A stretch of 64,000 nucleotides of DNA from Pinus tabuliformis (Eukaryota > Streptophyta > Pinopsida > Pinales > Pinaceae), in contig CM062810.1 in assembly GCA_031772625.1 (NCBI GenBank), positions 703,170,519 to 703,234,518 on the forward strand. The letters run 5' to 3'. The notes beneath the pieces were generated by a model, which worked only from the letters and a program-made list of their open reading frames with translations, made no database searches and had not been told where the DNA came from. Numbering within the stretch: position 1 is the stretch's first letter; each line of letters starts with the position of its first letter. The position numbers and the translations under genes are program-made. Shown here piece after piece: positions 35,792-48,954 of this stretch.

Positions 35792-37978
35792 TGTAACACC
35801 CTCCTCCCACATTTACCCAAGTAACTAGCCAATTGGAGTAAACATGAGACGAGAGGCTACTATGATTGGATTTGACCTCCTATGTGACCTTAAGGAAGTG
35901 GAATCAACGAAAACATCAGACATAGTTATCCACATCAGCTTTAGAATCCTCAGGAGACAAGTCATCCACTCAGACAAGTTATCACTAGGTCCCACTACTG
36001 TTATGGACATCTTAGGCCTCAGTCGCTCCCATGCTATGGGAAAAAGAGTGTTGAGAAACCCAAAGTCGCTCACACAGGCTTGCCTACCAGCGACTAGAGA
36101 CTAAAATTGTTAGTTCTGTGCCAGCGAACATGGGATTTAAGCCACTTTTTCAGGCCCAGATCCCAGGTCACTACCCAAAATGGAGTGATAGCTTAAAATC
36201 ATTAAAAGTATAGGAAAAAAATGATGCCAAAGAAATAATTTGAACAAGACCTTAACCAGACCCCTACTAGCTATGACAGGAATTTCGCCAAACATATCAT
36301 CAACATGTAACCTACAAGTGTAAACAACAGAATTAAGTGTGTGGATCTCATACTTATCTGAGAATCGCTATGAACCATTGTTCCCTCATGTCATTTGTTG
36401 AATTATCATCTATTAGGCCTTAGATACATTATCCATTCATTTACAAGTAAAAGCATGTTGAGAGCCATACATAGCTACTGTCATAAAACATACATATACC
36501 CAACATAATAGGGACAAAAATATCATAAACATATCAACCATAGAGTCCACATATACATCAGTACATTTACACATGAAAATCAAGGGAATGAATTTCTCAT
36601 TAATGAATGCAATAAACCAACCGAAGATGGGACTACCACGATCCACCCGACCATAGAATGGTTGAGCCAAATTTCTCTTCAACCATTCACCCCCGTACCA
36701 TATTCCAAGCATGAATATGGGAATCAAACTAAAATAACCAACCAGGTCATATCGAGGCTAAACCACCTCACCCTCATCAATAGAAACCAGGCTTTACTGT
36801 AATGCATTTTGTATCACTAGGCCAGCACAATGAACACATCATAATAGGCTTTACCGTGAACTCCACTTGGTCACTAGGCCAAACAAGCATGGATGCCATC
36901 GAATTTATCCACCTACACCATGAGGAATTTTCCTGTCTCCTAGCCTCCCAAGCTTTACCGCAATCCAAACCCGGATTTCTAGGCCCTAAACTGAGACCCA
37001 CTCTCCAAGCTTTACCACATATCCCAAACCCAGGATTACTAGGCCCAACAGAGAGAAAACCACCTCTTGGCTTTACCGTATATCCTGCCATTCACCAGAA
37101 AGGATTCCTAGACCCACCGAGGCAACATAATCATGGCTTTATCGCAACCCATAGTCTGGCTCAGGGGTCACTAGGCCAGTGGATTTACCGTGATCCATAA
37201 TCTGGTTCAAGGACCACTAGGCCATGTGCTCTATCATTCAGAGATCCACCCCACTCAACTTCGAATCCATCCAGTAATCCAACTCAACCAAAACATGAGA
37301 ACCCCATCACACCATGGCTATTCGGAAATGGCAAGGCTAGGCTGAAAAACACTGTTACACCTGACAAAAGCCATGCCATGATAGAAAAGAACCACATGCA
37401 ATGTCATGCATGCCAAGTCTAGCAAGAAAAATACACATGCAAGTCGATAACTGTAATGAAGCCTGTTGTAGTTGTTTGACCTTGCCTTTCCTTGCGTAAT
37501 CTTTGATTCCTCTTGCCTTCTTTTCCTTTCTTGCTCCAATGCCAAAATTGCTCCAAGAAAACTCTAAGTGTCCAAGAGTGAGAGAGAGAAAGAGAGAATA
37601 ATGAGAAAGCTCCAAAACTCAACTAACAAAAAGTTACCAACTGATTCTCATAAGCCTTTTTATGAATGAGGCCTTTATTTTCTTCATTTTCCATTATTTT
37701 CTTTCAATTTCCTCCTCACATGCAACATGTGACCTTTCACCTCCATTTTCTCCTAATTTCCGTTATTTTCATAAATAAATGTGCCAAAAATGCCATTTTT
37801 GCTTTCCAAATCCTTAGCCATTGCCTTTGCCAATTTCCTTAGCCATAAACAATCAAATGAACATCCACTAGGATGCCTTGCCCAACATTCAACTTGGAAT
37901 AAGTGTCCCATCAACCATGTTTAGTATTTTTTCCTTTATTAACTTTTATTACATGGAATTTTCACCACGACTGTTACA
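35792..37978 (-). mobile_element. 5' LTR of the outer gypsy element
   Basis: 2187 bases. On the minus strand it opens TGTAACAG at 37978 and closes GTGTTACA at 35792. Its first 259 bases match the 3' LTR remnant at 21854-22111. A TATA-like CATAAAAAGG lies near 37655 on the minus strand. Confidence 0.8.
36783..37230. repeat. Diverged minisatellite inside the outer LTR
   Basis: About seven units of 55-75 bases, each opening GGCTTTACCG(T/C) and closing CACTAGGCC or CTAGGCCC on the plus strand. The unit is not seen elsewhere in the window. Confidence 0.65.
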
Positions 37979-38270
37979 TCTACAAAGTGGAGTTCCCATC
38001 CAATTCAAGTGTTTGGAGGCACGTCAGGATCTAGGAGAATTCTAGGAGAATTTTCAAAGTGGAGCACCAACCCAATTGAAGATGTTGGAGGCATGTCAGG
38101 ATCTAGACTGTATGGGAGCGTCTATAGAGTGGAGCACATGCCCAAGTCAAGACGTTGAAGACATTGTAGACATTGGAGGCCTGTCAAGTTCTAGAATAAG
38201 TTTGGGATCGTCTACAGAGTGGATGACATGCCCAAGCCAAGACTTCGAAGGCCCGTCAGGTCCCCCACGA
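37979..38270 (-). pseudogene. Relic of a TNL leucine-rich-repeat tract
   Basis: About four degraded copies of the repeat that forms the LRR exon of the TNL gene at 45-49 kb, in the same orientation. Shared words on the plus strand include GAGTGGAGCAC, CCAAGTCAAGAC, GGAGGCCTGTCA and GTTTGGGATCGTCTACAGAGTGG. The copies have indels, so no frame stays open. The outer gypsy LTR begins exactly at the edge of this relic, so that element probably inserted into an old NLR pseudogene. Confidence 0.65.
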
Positions 38271-39063
38271 AGTCATTGCATGTTTTTTATATTTGAAGTT
38301 GTCTTATAGTTTATTTGTTCTAGATATAAGGTACACATTGGAAGTTCTATGGTTATGGCCATATCCAATTCAAATCATTTGTGCTTATATGCATGGTTAC
38401 ATGTCAAATTCCAATATGGAGCACATTACATTGAATATGCCTTCAAACTTTTTAATTGTGAATATTGTCTAAAGCCTTTTCACCAACTTTGGGGTCATTT
38501 TGTTTCCGTTGAAGGTGTTCTTCAAATAAGCAGTATAAGCCTCTTTATATTGAAATTCAAAGTACTCACTTCAAATAAGGCCAATGACCTTTGTTTTTTA
38601 GGAGCCTATTATCTTATTTAATCCAATTGAGTGATACATTGAAATCAGGTGATATGATTTTTCAAAGTAGGCTTGATGGCTTGTTCCATCTTTCAAAATG
38701 GCATGATCACATCTTCAAAGAGGCTCAATATAGAGGGCCAAGTTTTCAAAAGCATTTAATGAGCAATATTTCAAAACAACCAAATGACCTATTTCCTTGT
38801 GTCAAGGAGAGATTTTGAAAGCATCTAACGAGGGATCTTTCAAAATGACTTGGTGGTCCATTTCCTCCATCATGATGATATTTATAAAGCACCTAATACA
38901 TGATCTTTGGAAATAGTGTGATGGTTTATTCATTGCATTTTGTAGACCTTTAGAAAATGCCCAATGGATGATTTTTCAAAAATGGCCTCATGGTCCTTTT
39001 CTTCACATCTCTTTCAAAAGTGTTTGATGGACAATCTTTCAAATGACCTAGTGACCTTTCATT
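38271..39063. repeat. Diverged tandem repeats, no gene
   Basis: From about 38640 to 39060 a loose unit of about 60-110 bases recurs: TTTCAAAA(T/G)G, then ATGACCTATTTCC or TGGTCC(A/T)TTTCCTC, then CTTTCAAAAG. The same unit resumes at about 39715-39890 after a foldback insertion. The short open frames here have no recognisable product. Confidence 0.5.
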
Positions 39064-39680
39064 AAGGTAATTTTTAGGTCTAAAATGGACCTCCTAAGAA
39101 AAATGTACAACCAAAATAAACTTTGTAACAACCAATAGGATTCAATATAATGATGTCAACCATGAGGGATGATTCACCATTTTGGAGTAAAAAATAAAAG
39201 GATTAAAAAATAATAAAACTATTTTTTTCAGCTCATATTTTCAACTTATTTCCCTAAGGTTTTTCTCAAATTTTGAGCGGGAGTACTCGTTGGATGCAAC
39301 ATTTAATTCCTCATCTAAGAAGTACCCAAGTTGCATACTTTTGATGGACCTTGCTACACAAAAAATGAGAAATACATGAACAATCGTGATTTCAATCATG
39401 TTTTTAATGTATTTCTCATTTTTTGTGTAGCAGAGTCTATCGAAAGTATGGAACATGGGTACTCCTTGAATAAGGAATCAAATTATGCATCCAATGAGTG
39501 TTTCTCCTCAAAATTTGATTAAACCCCTAGGGATATAAGTCGAAAATACGAGTTGAAAAAATAGTTTTTTTCTTTTTTCTCTCTAATATTTGATGATGTA
39601 ATCTAATATTATTTTATTAATTTTACTATTATTTTATAATTTCCTTAGGAGGTCCATTTTATACCTCAAAATTCCCGTAG
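39064..39680. mobile_element. Foldback/MITE-like element with arms of about 300 bases
   Basis: The two halves are reverse complements: AGGTCTAAAATGGACCTCCT at about 39074 pairs with AGGAGGTCCATTTTATACCT at about 39646. The arms continue through CAACTTATTTCCCTAAGG / ACACAAAAAATGAGAAATAC to a centre near 39390. Arms show scattered mismatches (an estimated 80-90% identity). It sits in the middle of the tandem repeats described at 38271-39063 and interrupts them. Termini read approximately GGTAATTTTTAGG / CCTCAAAATTCCC; no clear target-site duplication was found, so the superfamily is open. Confidence 0.7.
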
Positions 39681-40102
39681 CGTTCCTTACATTGGGTTAA
39701 TCTTTTAAATATCCTTACAGGAAATATTTTAAAATAGCTTAATGACATATTTCCTTCCATTAGGCAAATATTTCAAAAGTGCCCAATTAGTGATCCTTAA
39801 AAATAACCCAATGACCTATTTCCTTTCTATCCAAAGGAACTTTCAAAAGAGTTCTTTGGATCAATCATTCAAAGGGAGGAGTCACAACTTTGTGTTATTG
39901 AAGTAATACCTCAAATGGGCCCAATGACAAGGGAGTTGTGCGTAAACTCTGACCCACATATTGTGATTTAATTTGAATTGAAATGAGTATAGAAACCCAA
40001 AAAATCAAGTCTACAGAGAAGTGCAATTTTTTTACTATTACTCAAATGTGGTCATGAAGAGAGATGGTTACATGGAAATTTTGTAACATTGTAAAGTTGG
40101 AA

Positions 40103-40137
<35 letters not shown>

Positions 40138-40270
40138 GGTTTCAAAAGACAAATTGTTATCCTCTCCACTAAGCTCAAATCTTACTTATAGCCGATCACT
40201 CCTAATGAGTCAATTGTTTTTTAAAAACTCTTTTTGAGTTGTGAGTAATATCTCTCTCACTTACAAGTGG

Positions 40271-40312
<42 letters not shown>

Positions 40313-40348
40313 AATTACATGTAGTTTCTATTCTACAAAGACTGAAGA
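39681..40348. repeat. Tandem-repeat remnant plus two (AT)n microsatellites
   Basis: 39715-39890 continues the diverged repeats. (AT)14 lies at 40103-40130 and a second (TA)n of about 35 bases at 40274-40308, about 140 bases apart. No gene. Confidence 0.7.
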
Positions 40349-40596
40349 TGCCACCTGTTATCACTCAAGAAAAAATAGTTTAAATTCTGAACATCAATTT
40401 TTTAAATTTGTCAAAGGGTTGGTGTCAGTTTTGGGCCTAGTCTTTTAATCTTGCTTTAGAGTCTTGTTAAGAGTCTTGTTAGTATGTCAAATGGGGTCAA
40501 TTCTCTATTTTAGTCCATCACTGGTCTCACACTGCACCTAAGCTCCATATGTCAATCCTATTTCAAAGTCCATAGCGCAGAAACCTCGGTCGAGGT

Positions 40597-40645
40597 GATT
40601 TCGTAGCGCAAAACACCGATTTTTCACTAACTGCGCTACGAAATC
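40597..40645. repeat. Perfect 14-bp hairpin upstream of the gene-fragment chimera
   Basis: GATTTCGTAGCGCA (40597-40610) pairs exactly with TGCGCTACGAAATC (40632-40645), loop 21 bases. Related CGTAGCG-containing hairpins lie on the far side of the chimera at 42408-42490. Confidence 0.75.
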
Positions 40646-40879
40646 GAGAATTCGTGCTGATCCATAGCAAATCTCACCCGAGCTGTCATATTTCCTGTAA
40701 GAAGTTTACGGGGATAGCATGTGCAAGGTCTTACATGTCGGTCTTGACGCGTGTTCTGTAGCCTTCAAATTTGATTCTTGCCTGTACTATTCAAATCGGG
40801 ATTTCCATCCAAAACCAAATCTGAAAATTCTCTATTAAGACCGAAACTTCTGATTCTGGTTTCGATTTGTGATCAATCT

Positions 40880-41015
40880 GGCAATATGACTTCTGGGAAG
40901 AACGGGCTCTTGCCACCTTCCTTTGTTTCTAATTTTCAAAATGTCTTGAAGAACAAAAATATAGAAAAACCCCCAGAAGAAGATAATTCCAAATCTCAAG
41001 GAAGTAAATGTAGTA
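40880..41015 (+). pseudogene. Unrecognised 5' coding fragment of the chimera
   Basis: Open frame MTSGKNGLLPPSFVSNFQ..., about 45 codons, then a stop just before the UDP-glucose pyrophosphorylase fragment. The stretch looks coding in composition and has a Met start, but I do not recognise the family. Confidence 0.3.
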
Positions 41016-42192
<1,177 letters not shown>

Positions 42193-42375
42193 AAACTGCA
42201 TCAGGCTTGCGTGCCTTAGCACGTCTTGTGAACTTGACAATTCTGGATTTGAAGATGTGCTCAGGGATTCATGGTGGATTGGTGCATCCAAAAGGGCTTA
42301 CAAACTTGAAGGAGCTGAAAATTTCTCGAAGTCTTGTTGCTTTGACATATCTCAACATAAAGTCATGTTGTAGAT
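42193..42375 (+). pseudogene. Fragment of a leucine-rich-repeat protein
   Basis: GLRALARLVNLTILDLKMCS, then LVHPKGLTNLKELKISR and LVALTYLNIKSC are two to three LRRs of the F-box/LRR or AMN1-like kind, not the NLR type of the gene at 45-49 kb. It starts exactly where acetyl-CoA synthetase ends. Confidence 0.65.
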
Positions 42376-42407
42376 AATGCATTAGACTGTGGTTTGGTGA
42401 ATACACA

Positions 42408-42490
42408 GCAGTTTCGTAGCGTGCTACAAAACTGCTGAAAATAATGCCCAACGCACAGCAGTTTCGTAACGTGCCATGAAATTGTTGTAG
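42408..42490. repeat. Two tandem hairpins sharing CAGCAGTTTCGTARCGTG
   Basis: First: CAGCAGTTTCGTAGC with GCTACAAAACTGCTG (one mismatch). Second: CAGCAGTTTCGT with ATGAAATTGTTG (G-T wobbles only). Both lie just after the last gene fragment and share the CGTA(G/A)CG word with the upstream hairpin at 40597-40645. Confidence 0.6.
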
Positions 42491-43717
42491 CTACATAATT
42501 AAAACTCAGTCAACCAATTTTGAGGGACTGAGGAGAAATTTTTGAGAAAGGAATCTTTTCAAAGGATCATATAACAGGTGCCAACATTCAACAAAGGAAG
42601 AAACAGGTGGCAGAAGCTTATATTCGAACCCTAAACTTTTTTGTTATAAAGTGACCAAAATTACTATGGTTTAAGATATGTCAGACAACTTGGAGAGGGT
42701 CTTGTCTTCACACATGGAAAGTGTTGACAGCACATCAAGGACGTGGCATTTTGATATATTTTTTCATAATCAAAAAAGAATGGCATGGCTCATTGGTTTC
42801 AAATATCATTGAGGAAAACTGAAGGCAGATAAATAGGGGCAATTTCCTACCTTTCAGGGGCAATGGAGAAGATGTGACATTAAGGGCAAGCAGGCAGCTA
42901 CAAACACCTACCTCAGCCAAAACTAAAAATACCACTTTTCAAAGAGTGAGAATGATTGTAATTAAGGCTATTATTAGCATGATATGGAGTTAGACTCCTA
43001 TTTGACTTAGATCTCTTAAAAAGTCCAGTTAGCAGTTTGTTACATTTAATAGGTAGTTAGAATTTGAATAGGTGTCATATCAAGCAGAATTGGAGTTCCC
43101 CTCGGGCTGGAGGAGGAAGCTCAGTCTTGTAAAGAATTCTATATATAGCAGGAACAACAATGTACTCAGGAGGAGGAAATTCTCAAAGAAAGAGAGAACT
43201 TTGTGTTATTGTATGTGACGGTATGTTTTCAGGATAATATAAGGAGTTGATTTCACTACTCAGGTTTCAGCAAGGGTTTTTTAATGTTTGATTTTCTTCA
43301 TGGTCTCTTTCCTATACTTACTTGCAGTAGTACAGATACATGTTACTTAGAACTCGTTTGAAGATGCTCTAATTTCCTTCATGTATTTGTGGGTTGTGTT
43401 CATACACTATATCTCTGTTCTACTTCTATGTGAAAGCCCTCTATGCCCTGACTTCCATGTGAATTTAATCTCATTGTTGCACTGAAACACACCTTGACTC
43501 CATGGCCCAATGAATAGTTTCTAATTGTGTTTCCACCACTCACATTTTACCTTTGTTTCACAAGAGTTAGCCATCTTGATCATAATCGAAAACCTTTAAT
43601 CCTTTGAGAGAGCCCTCTCAGGTTGGGGAGGCTAAACCTCAGCCAAAAGTAGGTTTGAAACAGTTACTTGAAGTCTTCCTGGTCTGCAGCCTTCCAGGGC
43701 CTGATTTTGAGATAACA
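42491..43717 (+). mobile_element. LTR-like segment downstream of the chimera
   Basis: The right end GAGATAACA (43717) and the preceding 100 bases (AGAGAGCCCTCTC ... GGTTTG ... GATAACA) resemble the end of the nested element's LTR (about 25810-25921). A TATA box, CTATATATAGC, lies at 43139-43149 in plus orientation. No PBS follows, so it is a 3' or solo LTR. The left boundary is not resolved and no 5' partner was found upstream of 40.3 kb. Confidence 0.5.
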
Positions 43718-45037
43718 CCATACATGAAAATCTAGCTCTCACTAACTTAATTGTTAAATATAAAATCATTGTTTGTTAAATATTTTTCAATATAATACAA
43801 CATATGCATAATGAATTTATTTTTCCAAATAGATATAAATGCACCATCAATATTACTAATTGAGACATTTTTATCTCTTGCAAGTGGTTCGATCAACTTC
43901 TCCCCATAAAATTTGAACTAGTATTTAATAAGAACTAAAGCCCACACAATCTAATTAATCTACACCTCATAAATATCTATTAAATTAATTACATATACAT
44001 ATATAAATAAATATAAAATTTAAACTTACACCAATTTTAATAGATTGAAAATACCATACTTAATATAAATTACACAAAATTTTTAATTAAAAAATTAAAA
44101 AAAACTTTATATAATGTTATAAAGCTTTCTATATTATTTAGACCATTAATAATGAAAAATATAAATATACATTAAAAAAATAATTAAAAATTAAAATAAA
44201 CTTAAAATACACATAAATTCTACATATTGAAAACTTTTGATTTTGTCTTTATACATTTGATAGATGTATATATTAAAATGTAAATTTGTTAAAATGATAA
44301 GTACTTAAATATAAATTGAGAGCTTCAAAGATTGGAAATTAAAATATAAATATAAATTTTTATTTAAATTTTTTAAAATAATAAAGAGTTTAAAGTTGTA
44401 GAGATAAAGAATTAAAAAATAAAGAAAATTTTTAGAGTTAAAAATATTTTTTTTGATATTTTTAATTAAATTTCTTAATAAGTAATTGAAAAAATATTAG
44501 ATAGATTTTTAATAATAAATTCATTTTTTTGGTACAATTAAATATCAATCTAATAAATTTATAAATATAATAATACTAATAAATTTTAATGTAATTTTTT
44601 TAAATTTAATTTAATTTAATTTAACCAAAAAAATTTCGAATGTTAATTTACATTAAATTTTACCAAGATAATTTAATAACTTAAAATAATGATATTTTGT
44701 AACCTTAAAATGTGAATTTTGTGATTTATGATTAATAAAAAAAAATTCCAATAAAATCACTTATCAGATTTTATGTGGACGTTTGAACCACTTATCGTTG
44801 TACTTATGCATCATAAAATGAACCATCTTAACATTAATAAATGAAATATTTGAAAACAATTTTAATTGCAGGAAAATGTACATCATAAGCATCGTGCATT
44901 GAGCATTTGACCACTTTATGAGCACCTTTCTTCACTCGCCGGGTCTTCTTGCCTTTCTGATAGTTCGCGTTCGCTTAGTTGCTGGGCTAAATTGGGCGGG
45001 ATCACTCTGGCAGCGTCTCTGGCTAAATTGGGCGGGA
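43718..45037. other. Very A+T-rich intergenic DNA 3' of the TNL gene
   Basis: 43740-44880 is dominated by poly-A/T and TTTAAATT-like words. No ORF or structure is supported. Confidence 0.6.
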
Positions 45038-46545
45038 TCAGTCGTGCAAGTTCCCCACTAAGTCTGGGAGTGTCTCCAGACTGGAGCACCACCTCAGGTC
45101 AAGTCTTTGAGGCCCGACAGGTTCCCCACTGAGTGTGGGAGTGTCTGCAGACTCGAGCACCCCCTCAAGTGAAGACTTTGGAGGCCCGACAGGTTCCCCA
45201 CTGAGTGTGGGAGTGTCTGCAGACTCGAGCACCCGTTCAAGTGAAGGCTTTGGAGGCCCGACAGGTTCCCCACTGAGTTTGGGAGTCTCTGCAGACTGCC
45301 GCACTCGGTCAAGTGAAGACTTTGGAGGCCCGACAGGTTCCCCACTGAGTTTGGGAGTCTCTGCAGACTGCGGCACTCGGTCAAGTGAAGACTTTGGAGG
45401 CCCGACAGGTTCCCCACTGAGTCTGGGAGTGTCTGCACACTGGAGCACCACCTCAAGTGAAGACTTTGGAGGCCCAACAGGTTCCCCACTGAGTCTGGGA
45501 GTGTCCGCAGACTGGAGCACCACCTCAAATAAAGACTTTGGAGGCCCGACAGGTTCCCCACTGAGTCTGGGAGTGTCTGCAGACTGCCGCACTCGGTCAA
45601 GTGAAGACTTTGGAGGCCCGACAGGTTCCCCACTGAGTCTGGGAGTGTCTGCAGACTCCCGCACCTTTTCAAGTGAAGACTTTGGAGGCCCGACAGGTTC
45701 CCCAGTGAGTCTGGGAGTGTCTGCATACTCCAGCACGAGCTCATGTAAAGACTTTGGAGACCCGACAGGTTCCCCACTGAGTCTGGGAGTGTCCGCAGAC
45801 TCCAGCACGAGCTCAAGGAAAGACTTTGGAGGCCCGACAAGTTCCCCACTGAGTCTGGGAGTGTCTGCAGACTGCCGCAGTCGGTCAAGTGAAGACTTTG
45901 GAGGCCTGACAGGTTCCCCACTGAGTCTGGGAGTGTCTGCAGACTGGAGCACCCCCTCAAGTGAAGACTTTGGAGGCCCGACAGGTTCCCCACTGAGTTT
46001 GGGAGTGTCTGCAGACTGCCGCACTCGGTCAACTGAAGACTTTGGAGGCCCGACAGGTTCCCCACTGAGTCTGGGAGTGTCTGCAGACTGAAGTACGAGC
46101 TCAAGTGAAGACTTTGGAGGCCCGATAGGTTCCCAATCGACTCTGGTAGCGTCTGCAGCTGCTTGCTCACCAAGTGAAGACTTTCGAGGCCCGACAGGTT
46201 CCCAATCGACTCTGGTAGCGTCTGCAGCTGCTCGCTCACCAAGTGAAGACTTTGGAGGCCCGACAGGTTCCCAATCGACTCTGGTAGCGTCTGCAGCTGG
46301 CACGTCAAGTGAAGACTTTGGATGCCCGACAGGTTCCCAATCGACTCTGGTAGCGTCTGCAGCTGCTGGCACGTCAAGTGAAGACTTTGGAGGCCCGACA
46401 GGTTCCCAATCGACTCTGGTAGCGTCTGCAGCTGCTGGCACGTCAAGTGAAGACTTTGGAGGCCCGACAGGTTCCCAATCGACTCTGGTAGCGTCTGCAG
46501 CTGCTTGCACTCCAAGTGAAGACTTTGGAGTCCTGATAACTTCCC
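45038..46545 (-). repeat. Tandem array of 69- and 72-bp LRR-coding units
   Basis: Twenty full units plus one broken. Units 1-6 (5' end of the array) code 23 residues with a LxCxxLQTLPESI pattern; unit 4 is one residue shorter. Units 7-20 code 24 residues with xxCxSLQTLPDSV. Unit length is a multiple of three and internal stops are absent, so other frames on both strands also stay open over long distances. A one-base deletion near 45100 puts the last unit out of frame; without it the frame would have continued to a stop at about 45038. Confidence 0.9.
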
Positions 46546-48954
46546 AAATTCATTTGAAATAGTTTTAAGATAACGAGTTCTCAGAAAAACTTTTTCAAGA
46601 TGCTTCAGTTTTCCAATGGACTTTGGAAGCTTTGAAAGGGGAGCATCAATATGCAACTCCCTCAATTGCAGAGGTGCCTGCAATGTTCACATGCATTATT
46701 AAAGTGAGTTTGAGCCTCTACAGCATTTTCGCATTGTGTCATACGATAACAACACGCTAGTACAACAATTCATACACTATTAAAAAAGGTAACTAGATCT
46801 GTTAAGAAAACAAATGACTACCTGAAATTCATGTTGCCAGAGTGTTTTCAGTAGGCCCCCCTCTATATGTAACACACTTAAATTATTTAATGGAATCGAG
46901 GGAGCTAAAGAGGACTTCAGACAGTGCTTCCAGCGCAGATATTTTAATCGAATCAAGGGAGCTAAAGAGGACTTCGGACAGTACTCCCAGTGCAGATATA
47001 CAAGCGGCGGTAACTGTTCACTGCTGAATATTCCTTCAACAGAGTCACTTGCAATCCCAGACAGGTGCAACATGCTTCGATTGGACCTGCTAACTCCACG
47101 CACCTGAATTGTTCAACCCCAGCTGTTAGTTTTAAGATTTAAAAATTGACAGACAATTTTGATAACACGAAGCTATTTTGAAAGTCCGTCGAAAGCTTCA
47201 GAATACTTACAAATGATGGACGAGCCCTCTCTGTGAAGTGCCAAAGACGACGGGGATGTTCTAGACCTTCAGCTATATCTCTGCCTAGGTCTCGAAGGTG
47301 GTCGTGCATTCTGAGACAGTTTTCACCGTCCACCTCCACGAGGCATCTGTTTTCCAGCTTCCGAAGACCCAGCAACCCTTCCCAGTTGGATCCATCCCAT
47401 ACTCTTATAGCGGCATCCCTGTCTTTCCCTGTAAAGAAACAGGCGATATCTAAAAATATTTGCTTTTCCTCCTTATCTAGAGCATCATAGCTAATTCTAA
47501 GTGTGCTCCCTATATCTTCCGGAAGTACTTCGGAGGTTTTGCGCAATTGCGCATTCCAATGCTTCAAGTCATCTTCTCCACGAAGAAGCGCCCCAAGCAC
47601 TTTAAGCGACAGGGGCAAACCATCGCAGACATTCAAAAACTTCTCAACAACTTCTTCAAATCCTACAACAGGACGGGGTTGACCGAAGGCATGCCAGCAA
47701 AAGAGCTCTTGCGAGTGCTTTACATTGAGACCTTTCAGTGTGTAAATGGATGACTCATCAATACCGAAGTTTCTAAGCACATCCTTATTACGAGATGTAA
47801 TTAAAATTAAGCTACCTACATGAATAGTATCTATAACTGGTGCACATAATGCATTCAGATGATCAATATTATCAATATCATCTAAAATGATAAGAGACCG
47901 TTGAGAATCTCTTTTGAGCCTCTCTTTGAGCATCCCTGTGCCTTCAGCGACGCTATTTATTTGTGCATCGAATTTAATCAGCTCCTTAAGAAGGCTACTC
48001 TGCAGGGAAGGTAAATATCTGGATCTGACATCAAATAAGAAGCAAGATCGACTGTAATTTGATCTCTCTCGGTTGAAGAATTTTTTAGCCAGGGTAGTTT
48101 TCCCGACCCCGCCAAAACCTACAATTCCCAAAATTGTAGCCTTCTCGCTTTGCCGCTGCAGTGACAATTTTCTGTCCACATCTTTAATTTTTTCATCGAG
48201 GCCAGTAGGATATTTGGCGACGTCGAGAGGCAGTTTGCGAGCCTTTTCCACAACCTGTTGGACGACCTCCTGGACGAGCTGCGACTCTTCCCTGAACAAT
48301 ATTCAAATCACAGTTAATCGACTAACGAGAAATATCTAAATAAATAATCTGTTATATACTTATGAAGCCAGCAAAGTACAAAACTCAAATAATAGGGAGA
48401 GTTGGAGGGTCTTACTTGTCCTTCAGCTCAAAACCGACTATATCCGCCACAGCAGAAAGAGCATTCCTCCATTCTTCTATGGTCTTGGGGTCGTATCGTG
48501 GTTGACCATCAAATGTTCTCTTCCCTTCGAGCACGCCAAGATGTTGAGCATAAACTCGATCTCCGCCGCGCGTCCACCGAAGATCTGCGGGCTCGACTTT
48601 GTAGAAGACCGGAATTATTGTGGATCCCGACTCCAACATCTGTACGAGTTCATCGAGACACCATCTAGATTGAGCATAATTTGGAGAGAATATCGCCACA
48701 TGAACAGTGGCTGTTCGAATAGCCCCTTCGATTTGGGCATCCAACTTCTCTCCTCTTTGCAGTTCTTTCTGGTCCAGAAAAACTGATAATCCGAGTTTTT
48801 TAAGGCGATTGTAGATATCTTTAGCGAGTCCTTCCTTCACATCAGGACCGCGGTGATTTAGAAACACTTGATACACATAGCTGTTGGTATTGCCCTGGGA
48901 GGTGGATGCGGAGGATGTTCCGTCACGGGCGGGGGTAAAGTTAACGTTTGCCAT
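45094..48954 (-). CDS. TIR-NBS-LRR (TNL) disease-resistance protein
   Basis: An intracellular immune receptor. Exons (minus): 48954-48416, 48291-47211, 47103-46822, 46677-45094, all with GT..AG introns (124, 107 and 144 bases); about 1161 residues. TIR domain about 27-170: YQVFLNHRGPDV at 28-39, and SRWCLDEL with Glu102 at the position of the catalytic glutamate of plant TIR NADases. NB-ARC: P-loop GFGGVGKTT (238-246), kinase 2 LIILDDID (313-320), RNBS-B LILITSR (341-347), GLPL (404-407), MHD (508-510), all intact. LRRs occupy about 679-1161, with 20 near-identical copies of GNLSGLQSLHL...LQTLPDSV. The start MANVNF is preferred; an upstream in-frame Met at 48990 would add 12 residues. A one-base deletion in LRR 21 creates the TGA at 45094, 19 codons before the next stop in the shifted frame. 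Otherwise nothing suggests a pseudogene. LRR style is typical of conifer TNLs. Confidence 0.9.

Noticed and set aside
45038-46510. A 490-codon minus-strand frame and a 318-codon plus-strand frame across the LRR array
   Set aside because: They are shadow frames: the repeat unit is a multiple of three and lacks stops in these frames. The true frame gives LRR consensus and joins the TNL exons by good splice sites.
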